Assembly (NCBI RefSeq): GCF_030409805.1
Contig: NZ_JAUFQP010000013.1
Span: 1,122,501 to 1,186,500, forward strand
DNA from: Algibacter miyuki
GTDB taxonomy: Bacteria; Bacteroidota; Bacteroidia; Flavobacteriales; Flavobacteriaceae
Direction: 5' to 3'
DNA length: 64,000 nucleotides
Part shown: positions 52,773 to 62,163 of the stretch, in pieces
How the letters are laid out: each line of letters opens with the position of its first letter
Numbering within the stretch: position 1 is the first letter of the stretch
Translations under genes and position numbers: made by a program
The notes under the pieces: model-generated
Databases searched by the model: none
What the model was told of the DNA's origin: nothing
The model's input: only the letters and a program-made list of their open reading frames with translations

Positions 52773-54374
52773 ATGCCAAAAGACTGTATTTCGTTTAAAA
52801 ACACAGGTTATTTTTCAACTTTAATTTGCGATTATCTTGATGAACATCAGGATTTAAAACCCTTTTATAATCGGTTTCCATCGCTAGATAATTTCAAAAA
52901 TCAAATTGCAGAGAAGCAAGCGCATTTTTCCGAAGCATCACGTAAAACCTTATATGATGTTTTAAAAAAGCAATATAAAAGTGTAGATGCATCGGCATTA
53001 ACGCTTCAAAATATCGCGCTTTTAAAAGCAGAGAATACATTTACTATTACTACGGGCCATCAATTAAACTTGTTTACGGGTCCGCTTTATTTTCTGTATA
53101 AAATTGTTTCGGCTATTAATTTGTCCAATGAATTGAAAACAGCTTATCCCGATTCTAATTTTGTTCCTATCTATTGGATGGCAACCGAGGATCATGATTT
53201 TGACGAAATAAACTATTTTAATTTCCGAGGAAAAAAAGTACAGTGGAATAGGCAGGCGAGTGGTGCTGTTGGAGAATTATCTACCGAAGGTTTAGATGAA
53301 GTTTTTAATGCGTTTTCTGACGAAATAGGACAAACGCAAAATGCAGAAACTTTAAAATCATTATTTAAAGCCGCTTATTTAGACCACGATAATTTAGCCG
53401 ATGCCACTCGATTTTTGGCAAATGCTTTATTTAAGGATTACGGATTGGTTATTGTTGAAGCTAATAATGCCGATTTAAAAAAGCAATTTATACCATATAT
53501 AGAAACCGAATTATTAAACGAAACAGCGTTTAAAGCCGTAAATGAAAGTATTACGGAATTAGCTAATTATTCCGAAAATTATAGTCCACAGGTTAATCCT
53601 CGCGAAATAAACTTATTTTATTTAACTGAGAATTTACGTGAGCGCATTGTTTTTGAAGACCCAATTTATAAGGTTGTAAATACTAAGATAACTTGGACTA
53701 AAGATGCTATTTTAGATGAAGTAAAAAAGCATCCTGAACGCTTTTCGCCAAACGTGATTATGCGTCCGTTATATCAAGAAGTTATTTTGCCTAACCTCTG
53801 CTATATTGGTGGTGGCGGAGAATTAGCCTATTGGTTTCAATTGAAAAAATATTTTAATGCGGTAAATGTGCCGTTTCCTACTTTGTTATTAAGAAATTCA
53901 GTTTTAATTCAAACAGAAATTCAGCAGAAAAAACTTCAAAAGCTAAACATTTCTAAGGAAGATGTTTTTTTGAAACGCCATACATTTATCAATAAAAAAG
54001 TGAGAGAAATTTCGAATATTGATATCGATTTTTCAAAACAAAAGAAACATTTAGAAGCTCAGTTTGAAGATTTATATAAACTTGCTGAAGTTACCGATAA
54101 ATCGTTTTTAGGCGCAGTAAAGGCTCAAGAATTAAAACAATTAAAAGGATTAAGCCATTTAGAAGACCGCTTGCTAAAAGCTCAAAAACGAAAACTAAAA
54201 GATGCCGTTTCTAGAATGACAGCTTTACAAACCGAGTTATTCCCCGGTGGAAGTTTACAGGAACGAAACACGAATTTTTCAGAGTTTTATTTAGAGTATG
54301 GTCCTACATTAATTCCAAGTTTAGTAGATGCTTTAGAGCCTTTAAAAGGTGAATTTCTAATTTTAACTTTATAA
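52773..54374 (+). CDS. bshC: Bacillithiol biosynthesis cysteine-adding enzyme BshC
   Basis: From the ATG at 52773 the protein is 533 residues (MPKDCISFKNTGYFS), the normal length for BshC. Typical blocks are TITTGHQLNLFTGPLYFLYKI, FVPIYWMATEDHDFDEIN and LCYIGGGGELAYWFQLK, then a coiled-coil region (about 390-480) and a C-terminal dimer part. It is the last enzyme of bacillithiol synthesis, adding cysteine to GlcN-malate. The chemistry has been assigned from genetic data in Bacillus. The PLP decarboxylase gene begins 2 bases after its stop, so the two are translationally coupled. Confidence 0.95.
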   Translation: MPKDCISFKNTGYFSTLICDYLDEHQDLKPFYNRFPSLDNFKNQIAEKQAHFSEASRKTLYDVLKKQYKSVDASALTLQNIALLKAENTFTITTGHQLNLFTGPLYFLYKIVSAINLSNELKTAYPDSNFVPIYWMATEDHDFDEINYFNFRGKKVQWNRQASGAVGELSTEGLDEVFNAFSDEIGQTQNAETLKSLFKAAYLDHDNLADATRFLANALFKDYGLVIVEANNADLKKQFIPYIETELLNETAFKAVNESITELANYSENYSPQVNPREINLFYLTENLRERIVFEDPIYKVVNTKITWTKDAILDEVKKHPERFSPNVIMRPLYQEVILPNLCYIGGGGELAYWFQLKKYFNAVNVPFPTLLLRNSVLIQTEIQQKKLQKLNISKEDVFLKRHTFINKKVREISNIDIDFSKQKKHLEAQFEDLYKLAEVTDKSFLGAVKAQELKQLKGLSHLEDRLLKAQKRKLKDAVSRMTALQTELFPGGSLQERNTNFSEFYLEYGPTLIPSLVDALEPLKGEFLILTL

Positions 54375-54376
54375 TT

Positions 54377-55756
54377 ATGCAAAGTATGCACAAAATTGAT
54401 ATGGATTTGGTGGAAATGACGTTAGACGTCATGAAATATGCCATTGACAGAATATCATCATCAAAAATTAAAATTGGAAAACCTAAAAGAGCTGAAGAAT
54501 TAAAGGCTTTGGTTGGCGAAACCGTAACTGATAAAGGAATTGGTGGCGAGTATGCTTTCAATTTATGGAAAAAACATTTAGCGAAAGCCAATGTACCTGT
54601 CGATCATCCTAGAAATTTAGCTTTTGTGCCCGCAGCACCAACAAGAACGGCTATTATGTTCGATTTGGTGACCTCGGCATCAAGTATTCATGGTGCATAT
54701 TGGATGGAAGGTGCCGGAGGTATTTTCTGTGAAAATGAAGCTATGAGCTGGATTGTCTCTTTAACAGGTTTACCAGAAGGTGCTTTTGGAGTATTCACCA
54801 GTGGCGGTACAGCAGCCAACCTTTCAGCCATGGTTACGGCTCGTGAACATTGGAGAGAAAACGATATTTTCAAAAGAGAAAAGGGACTTATTATTACCTC
54901 TATTGGAGCGCATTCATCTATAAAAGCAATGGCTAAAGTTATTGATGTTGATGTGCATTTGGTAGAAACTGAAGATGTATTAAGTGGTGTAGAATTACAA
55001 GATGCTATAGATAATTTAACTGCAGACGAACGTAAACGATTGTTTGCTGTAGTAGGAACTGGAGGAACTACCAATGCTGGAATTATTGACGATTTGGATA
55101 GTATCGCAAATATATGTAAACAAGAAAAATTATGGTTTCATGTTGATGCTGCTTATGGTGGTGGGGCGCTCGCAGCCGATTCAGTAAGGCATTTATTTAA
55201 AGGAATTGAAAAAGCAGATAGTATTACTATAGATCCGCACAAATGGATGTTTTCACCTTACGATTGTGGTGCTGTTATTTATAAAGACATGCAATTGGCA
55301 AAAAATGCCCATTCGCAAGAAGGTTCTTATTTAGATATTTTTAAAGACGAAGGCGCTCATGGTTTTAATCCAACCGATTATCAAATACAATTAACACGCC
55401 GTGTTAGAGGGTTGCCACTTTGGTTTTCTCTAGCCGCGAATGGCACCGATAAATATAAAGAAGCGGTAGAACGTGGTTTGGAATTAGCACAAATTGCGGG
55501 TAGATTAATTGATGAAGATCCTAATGTAGAGTTGGTTAGAACGCCAAGTTTGTCTTGTGTGTTGTACCGAAGAATAGGATGGAAGCCTGAAGATTATACT
55601 CATTGGACGTACGAAAATCATAAAAAAGGGTTTGCATTAGTAACGCCAACAAAATGGAAAAATGGTGATGATTTTGAAACGGTGTCACGCTTTTGTTTTA
55701 TAAATCCGGATACCACGGAAGGCGACATCAGGGCGATTTTGGATTCTATGGCATAA
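54377..55756 (+). CDS. Group II pyridoxal-phosphate-dependent decarboxylase
   Basis: The 459-residue protein has the PLP lysine in T-I-D-P-H-K289-W-M-F, the cofactor-binding VDAAYGGGAL and the group II hallmark F-T-S-G-G-T-A-A-N-L. This is the aromatic-L-amino-acid/glutamate/diaminobutyrate decarboxylase fold. It could decarboxylate aspartate, tyrosine, glutamate or 2,4-diaminobutyrate; no residue seen here decides. It begins 2 bases after bshC, which suggests joint expression, perhaps because decarboxylation of a cysteine-derived or amino-acid substrate supports thiol or cofactor synthesis. The first ATG (MQSMHKID) is used; a second lies three codons further. Confidence 0.9.
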   Translation: MQSMHKIDMDLVEMTLDVMKYAIDRISSSKIKIGKPKRAEELKALVGETVTDKGIGGEYAFNLWKKHLAKANVPVDHPRNLAFVPAAPTRTAIMFDLVTSASSIHGAYWMEGAGGIFCENEAMSWIVSLTGLPEGAFGVFTSGGTAANLSAMVTAREHWRENDIFKREKGLIITSIGAHSSIKAMAKVIDVDVHLVETEDVLSGVELQDAIDNLTADERKRLFAVVGTGGTTNAGIIDDLDSIANICKQEKLWFHVDAAYGGGALAADSVRHLFKGIEKADSITIDPHKWMFSPYDCGAVIYKDMQLAKNAHSQEGSYLDIFKDEGAHGFNPTDYQIQLTRRVRGLPLWFSLAANGTDKYKEAVERGLELAQIAGRLIDEDPNVELVRTPSLSCVLYRRIGWKPEDYTHWTYENHKKGFALVTPTKWKNGDDFETVSRFCFINPDTTEGDIRAILDSMA

Positions 55757-55804
55757 AAAATAAAAAAAATAGGGTTCCTAATATGTCATTTTAAAATCAA
55801 TCGT

Positions 55805-55812
55805 TATTTTTG
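55805..55812 (+). promoter_or_regulatory. Candidate -7 box (TATTTTTG) directly before guaA
   Basis: This is an exact TAnnTTTG match ending only 3 bases before the guaA ATG. If used, transcription would begin at or within a few bases of the start codon, giving a leaderless or nearly leaderless messenger. No TTG partner is seen at the expected spacing. Confidence 0.4.
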
Positions 55813-55815
55813 CGC

Positions 55816-57351
55816 ATGCAACATGACAAGGTACTTATTTTAGACTTCGGATCGCAATACACACAACTTATTGCTCGTCGAGTTAGGGAACTCAACATTT
55901 ACTCCGAAATACATCCATTTAACAAAATTCCAACTAATATTGATGCTTACAAAGCAGTGATTCTTTCAGGGAGTCCAAATTCCGTAAGAGGAGAAGATGC
56001 TTTACATCCTGATTTATCAGAAATTAGAGGAAAAAAACCGATGCTAGCCGTATGTTACGGTGCGCAATATTTAGCCCATTTTTCGGGTGGTGAAGTAGCG
56101 CCGTCGAATACAAGAGAGTATGGACGTGCTAATTTATCATTCATTAAAAACGATGAGCCATTTTTCGCAACATTAAGCGAAGGTAGCCAAGTTTGGATGA
56201 GCCATTCCGATACCATTAAAAGCTTACCAACAAATGGTGTTTTATTGGCAAGCACAAACGATGTTAAAAATGCGGCTTATAAAATTGAAGGCGAAAGCAC
56301 TTATGCTATTCAATTTCACCCAGAAGTTTATCACTCTACAGACGGAAAACAACTTTTAGAAAACTTTTTAGTAAAAATAGCAGACTTAAAACAAGACTGG
56401 ACTCCAGATTCTTTTGTTGAAGAAACTGTAGCGGCTATTAAAGAAAAAGTAGGAAATGATAAAGTGGTTTTAGGTTTATCAGGAGGTGTAGATTCTACCG
56501 TGGCTGCTGTTTTACTTAATAAAGCTATAGGTGAAAACTTATATTGCATTTTTGTAAATAACGGTTTATTGCGTAAAGATGAGTTTTCTTCAGTATTAAA
56601 ACAATACGAAGGTATGGGGCTTAACGTAAAAGGGGTTGATGCTTCTGAACGTTTTCTTGAAGCTTTAAAAGGTCTTGAGGATCCTGAACTAAAACGTAAA
56701 GCGATAGGTAATTCTTTCATTGAAGTTTTTGATGATGAAGCACATAAATTAACCGATGTAAAATGGTTAGCCCAAGGGACTATTTATCCAGATGTAATCG
56801 AAAGTGTTTCGGCAACTGGAGGGCCTTCAGCAACTATAAAAAGTCATCATAATGTAGGTGGATTACCCGATTTTATGAAACTTAAAATTGTAGAACCACT
56901 TCGTGCTATTTTTAAAGATGAAGTTCGTCGCGTTGGTGCTACTTTAGGTATCGATCCTGAACTTTTAGGACGTCATCCATTTCCTGGTCCTGGTTTAGGG
57001 ATTCGTATTTTGGGTGATATTACTGCCGAAAAAGTACAAATGCTTCAAGAAGTTGATGCCATTTTTATTAATGGTTTAAAAGAATGGGGACTTTACGATA
57101 AGGTGTGGCAAGCAGGCGCTATGTTATTGCCTGTGAATAGCGTAGGTGTTATGGGCGACGAGCGTACATACGAAAAATGTGTGGCACTTAGAGCCGTAGA
57201 AAGTACGGATGGTATGACGGCCGATTGGGTGAATTTACCATACGAGTTTCTTCAAAAAACATCAAACGATATTATAAATAAGGTAAAAGGTGTAAACCGT
57301 GTGGTTTATGATATAAGCTCGAAGCCACCAGCAACTATTGAGTGGGAATAA
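55816..57351 (+). CDS. guaA: GMP synthase (glutamine-hydrolysing)
   Basis: From the ATG at 55816 the protein is 511 residues, the normal GuaA length. A longer frame from TTG 55810 would run through the promoter box and is not used. The class I glutamine amidotransferase half has the nucleophile Cys in L-A-V-C-Y-G-A and the His-Glu pair in I-Q-F-H-P-E-V-Y. The ATP-pyrophosphatase half has the P-loop L-S-G-G-V-D-S-T and the C-terminal dimer block ends in PPATIEWE. It converts XMP to GMP using glutamine and ATP. It stands alone, flanked by a candidate promoter and two hairpins. Confidence 0.97.
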   Translation: MQHDKVLILDFGSQYTQLIARRVRELNIYSEIHPFNKIPTNIDAYKAVILSGSPNSVRGEDALHPDLSEIRGKKPMLAVCYGAQYLAHFSGGEVAPSNTREYGRANLSFIKNDEPFFATLSEGSQVWMSHSDTIKSLPTNGVLLASTNDVKNAAYKIEGESTYAIQFHPEVYHSTDGKQLLENFLVKIADLKQDWTPDSFVEETVAAIKEKVGNDKVVLGLSGGVDSTVAAVLLNKAIGENLYCIFVNNGLLRKDEFSSVLKQYEGMGLNVKGVDASERFLEALKGLEDPELKRKAIGNSFIEVFDDEAHKLTDVKWLAQGTIYPDVIESVSATGGPSATIKSHHNVGGLPDFMKLKIVEPLRAIFKDEVRRVGATLGIDPELLGRHPFPGPGLGIRILGDITAEKVQMLQEVDAIFINGLKEWGLYDKVWQAGAMLLPVNSVGVMGDERTYEKCVALRAVESTDGMTADWVNLPYEFLQKTSNDIINKVKGVNRVVYDISSKPPATIEWE

Positions 57352-57368
57352 ATACCACTACGGTATTT
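57350..57368 (+). terminator. First hairpin after guaA
   Basis: AAATACC pairs with GGTATTT around a 5-base loop, overlapping the guaA stop codon, with T-rich sequence after it. It is shorter than the hairpin at 57395 and may be part of a tandem terminator. Confidence 0.45.
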
Positions 57369-57394
57369 GTATTATTGAGTATAATTTTTAAAAT

Positions 57395-57437
57395 AGCTAA
57401 CTGCACTGCAATATTTTGGTGTAGTTAGCTGTTTTTT
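57395..57437 (+). terminator. Strong terminator after guaA
   Basis: A 12-bp stem (57395-57406 with 57419-57430, one G-T wobble, AGCTAACTGCAC on the left arm) encloses a 12-base loop and is followed after one base by six T residues (57432-57437). Confidence 0.88.
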
Positions 57438-57551
57438 GTAAAAGGAACGTATATTCCTATAACGATTAAACTTAAAGTTAATGGTATTGTTTTGGCACGC
57501 TATATGCAACACAGAAATAAACCACCTTTAGGTAACTTAAAAACAAATTAA

Positions 57552-59474
57552 ATGAGTAAGTTTTTTTCCGTTTTATTATTAACGCTATTGTTTAGTTTTA
57601 GCAACTTAAACGCACAGAATTTCAGCACACACCAAGTTAAAGATGGTGAAACTGTGGAAAGTATTTCAAAACGCTATTTTGTAACACCTAGTGATATTTA
57701 TGGCTTAAATCCTGATGCAAAAAAAGGACTTAAAGCAAACACTATTTTAATTATTCCAATTGGTAAAGCAAATAAACCAACGGTAACAACGGTAAAGGAA
57801 TTATCTGGTTTTAAAACGCATAAAACCAAAAGAAAGGAAACTTTATATAGCTTATCTAAAAAGTACGATGTATCGGAAGAAGATATAAAAAAATACAATA
57901 AGTTTTTGTACGCTAATGCTTTACGTAAAAACGACAAGCTTCAAATCCCTGTGTTTAAGGTAACCGAAGTTGTTGAAGAGGCTAACACCGGTAAAACATA
58001 TTTAGTTAAAGCTAAGGAAGGAAAATGGCGTATTGCTTATAAATTTGGTATTACTGTAGATGAATTAGAAGCGCTTAATCCAAAAATGGGTAATGTGCTA
58101 CAAGAAGGGCAAAAAATTTACGTGCCTAATATTGAAAAAGAAGAAATTAAAGTTGTAGACGAAACTTACGGCTACTATAAAGTGTTGCCAAAAGAAGGTT
58201 TTTACCGTCTTAAGTTGAAATTAGGTTTAACACAAGATCAATTAGAAACTTTAAATCCTGAGTTAAAAGAATTGGGTCTAAAAGCTGGCATGATTTTAAA
58301 AACACCACAAGGAAACACGAATTTACCAGGTGAATCTAATCACGATGGTGAGCGATCTGATTTAAAATTAAAAATTAAAGATTATAACACCAAACATATT
58401 GCTATTATGCTACCGTTTAGATTAAACCGTGTAGAATTTGGTGCCACTGAAGATACTAAACGTAGCATTAATAATGATCCTTACTTAAACGCTTCTTTAG
58501 ATTTTCATTCGGGAGTTTTAATGGCTATAGATTCATTAAAATCATTAGGTATTTCACTTAAAGCGGATGTTTACGATACGAAGTATGAAGTGAGCGAAGT
58601 GTCTCGCATTTTAAACGAAAATAATTTTGAAAATGTAGATGCGGTTATTGGGCCATTAACACCAAAAACATTTGCTAAAGTAGCTTCTGAATTAGAACGA
58701 TATAATGTACCTGTAGTGTCTCCAATTGGAACGGGTTTACAGTTACGTTCTAATGTTTTTCAATCTAGAGCGAACACTAATATGTTTATGGATAAGGTTG
58801 TAAACTATGTGAAATCTGATAGTTTGGCTCAAAATATCATTATTGTTGCCGATTCTAAAAATATTGCTAGAGCGAATGAGTTAAAGCGTTTGTTTAGTAA
58901 ATCTACTATCGTTTATTCTAGAAAAAACAAAAATGGTCAAGATGAAAATTATGTGCTTGTTGGCGATATTAGTGGAGCTTTAAAAAGCGGAAATAATGTG
59001 GTGTTTCTAGAAACAAGCAACCCTGGATTTGTTTCTAATGTTACTAGTTTATTGGCTTCGGAGATAAAATCGAATGAGGGGGCTTTAAATTCAAAAATCA
59101 CTTTAGTAACTACAGATATGAACGATGCTTTTGAAGACGATCAAGTATCTAACGAACATTTATCAAAATTAAACTTTCATTTTGCAGCCATTTCAAAATG
59201 GTCTGATGAAAGTGATAATGCATTCATTAAAAAGTACGAAAAACTATACCATGTAACGCCTAACAAAAGAGCCATTCGTGGTTTTGATGTTACTATGGAT
59301 GTGGTGCTACGTTTGGTAACTTCTCAAGATTTGTACCAGTCGGTTAACGATTCACCTTTAACAGAATATGTTGAAAGTAAATTTGCATACAAAAAGAACT
59401 TAACAGGTGGTTATTATAATGATACCATCTACCTAGTAAAACACGAAAATTTACGTATTGTAGAGGTGAAGTAA
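57552..59474 (+). CDS. LysM-repeat protein fused to a periplasmic-binding-like domain
   Basis: The 640-residue protein has a signal peptide (MSKFFSVLLLTLLFSFSNLNA). Four LysM-type repeats follow at about 27-70, 84-134, 147-193 and 206-252; the later ones are divergent. The C-terminal 350 residues (from HIAIMLPFRL) have the two-lobed fold of periplasmic amino-acid-binding proteins, with N-V-D-A-V-I-G-P-L-T-P at the ligand loop. LysM binds peptidoglycan, so the protein is held on the wall while the second domain may bind a small ligand. The ligand is not known. No ABC transporter subunits lie next to it, so import through it is not shown. Confidence 0.85.
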   Translation: MSKFFSVLLLTLLFSFSNLNAQNFSTHQVKDGETVESISKRYFVTPSDIYGLNPDAKKGLKANTILIIPIGKANKPTVTTVKELSGFKTHKTKRKETLYSLSKKYDVSEEDIKKYNKFLYANALRKNDKLQIPVFKVTEVVEEANTGKTYLVKAKEGKWRIAYKFGITVDELEALNPKMGNVLQEGQKIYVPNIEKEEIKVVDETYGYYKVLPKEGFYRLKLKLGLTQDQLETLNPELKELGLKAGMILKTPQGNTNLPGESNHDGERSDLKLKIKDYNTKHIAIMLPFRLNRVEFGATEDTKRSINNDPYLNASLDFHSGVLMAIDSLKSLGISLKADVYDTKYEVSEVSRILNENNFENVDAVIGPLTPKTFAKVASELERYNVPVVSPIGTGLQLRSNVFQSRANTNMFMDKVVNYVKSDSLAQNIIIVADSKNIARANELKRLFSKSTIVYSRKNKNGQDENYVLVGDISGALKSGNNVVFLETSNPGFVSNVTSLLASEIKSNEGALNSKITLVTTDMNDAFEDDQVSNEHLSKLNFHFAAISKWSDESDNAFIKKYEKLYHVTPNKRAIRGFDVTMDVVLRLVTSQDLYQSVNDSPLTEYVESKFAYKKNLTGGYYNDTIYLVKHENLRIVEVK

Positions 59475-59528
59475 TAGGTTGGCGTTCTAATCGTTTTTCT
59501 GGATAAGCTATTTTTCTTTAATTGAATT

Positions 59529-60059
59529 ATGATTAGAATTTTATTCATATTAATATGTTTTTTTAACATTCAACAAGACAAGCCAACTATTGTTTGGCAA
59601 CAAGATTATAAGTTGTCTTGGGATGATTTTAAAGCAAAACCAAGATTGAGTTCTGATGCTGTTGCAGAAACAGCATCAGGTATTTCATTTGGGTTTTCAG
59701 TAAAGGAGTTCAATAAAGAAATTGTAAGTTTTTCAACAGATGTGTTTGCCTATTTTTATCCCGAAGAATCGTGGTGTAAGCCAAAAGACGTTAATAGAGG
59801 TGTTTTAGCGCATGAGCAATTACATTTTGATTTAACCGAATTGTACTCTCGAAAATTAAAGCTTAATATTGCTAAATTGGAGGTTTCAAAAGATATTAAG
59901 AAAGAGCTGCGTTGGCTTTATCAAAATACGGTAAAAGCGCTAGATGTAGCACAGAAACAATACGATGCGGAAACGAATCATTCTCAAAATATTGACATTC
60001 AAAAACACTGGGAAGCTTTTGTGGAAGAAGAACTTCGTAAATTATCAAATTATAAATAA
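59529..60059 (+). CDS. DUF922 protein with an HExxH metalloprotease-type motif
   Basis: The 176-residue protein has a short hydrophobic N terminus (MIRILFILICFFNIQQ), probably a signal peptide. Its body is a DUF922-type domain with L-A-H95-E-Q-L-H99-F-D-L, the HExxH zinc motif of metallopeptidases. Family members are called predicted secreted zinc proteases, although activity has not been shown for most. The C-terminal helices continue with repeated basic and acidic residues. It lies 54 bases after the LysM protein and 11 bases before a DUF3820 gene, so all three may be one operon. Confidence 0.82.
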   Translation: MIRILFILICFFNIQQDKPTIVWQQDYKLSWDDFKAKPRLSSDAVAETASGISFGFSVKEFNKEIVSFSTDVFAYFYPEESWCKPKDVNRGVLAHEQLHFDLTELYSRKLKLNIAKLEVSKDIKKELRWLYQNTVKALDVAQKQYDAETNHSQNIDIQKHWEAFVEEELRKLSNYK

Positions 60060-60070
60060 GAATATTCACT

Positions 60071-60298
60071 GTGACTCCAGATAAACAATTTTTAATTACA
60101 CTTGCGCATACAAGAATGCCTTTCGGAAAATATGAAGGACGATATTTAATCGATTTGCCGGAGTATTACGTGGTTTGGTACCATAACAAGGGCTTTCCGA
60201 AGGGAAAATTAGGCGATATGCTAACGCAAGTTTACGAGTTAAAATTGAATGGCCTAGAAGATTTAATCCGAAATATACAAAAGCGATATCCAAAATAA
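60071..60298 (+). CDS. DUF3820 family small protein
   Basis: The 75-residue protein starts with GTG at 60071 (M-T-P-D-K-Q). It carries the family signature M-P-F-G-K-Y-E-G-R-Y and L-P-E-Y-Y-V-V-W. DUF3820 proteins are short, soluble and of unknown function; a similar domain is found attached to some exonuclease-like proteins, which is the only clue I have. It lies 11 bases after the DUF922 gene. Confidence 0.8.
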   Translation: MTPDKQFLITLAHTRMPFGKYEGRYLIDLPEYYVVWYHNKGFPKGKLGDMLTQVYELKLNGLEDLIRNIQKRYPK

Positions 60299-60393
60299 TC
60301 GTTGGTTTTATCGGGGTAATTCATCTTTATAAAATCGATAAAACGAATTTTAACAACATCGGCTTAAATAAGGCGAAAACAATTCCCTAATAA

Positions 60394-62079
<1,686 letters not shown>

Positions 62080-62117
62080 TGGATAGTTTTTTGAGTTAAA
62101 AACTAAACGATTATACA

Positions 62118-62150
62118 AGACCTGATAAGTTGCTGAAATTTATCGGGTCT
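62118..62150 (+). terminator. Hairpin between pyrG and yidC
   Basis: An 11-bp stem (62118-62128 with 62140-62150, one T-G wobble) closes an 11-base loop and is followed by AAAATTTAAA rather than a clear T run. It could be a weak terminator, an attenuator or a stability element at the head of yidC. Confidence 0.5.
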
Positions 62151-62163
62151 AAAATTTAAATAG

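Noticed and set aside
54304-55074. Minus-strand open frames opposite the PLP decarboxylase
   Set aside because: The plus-strand frame keeps every catalytic motif; the opposite frames have no domain and no start context.
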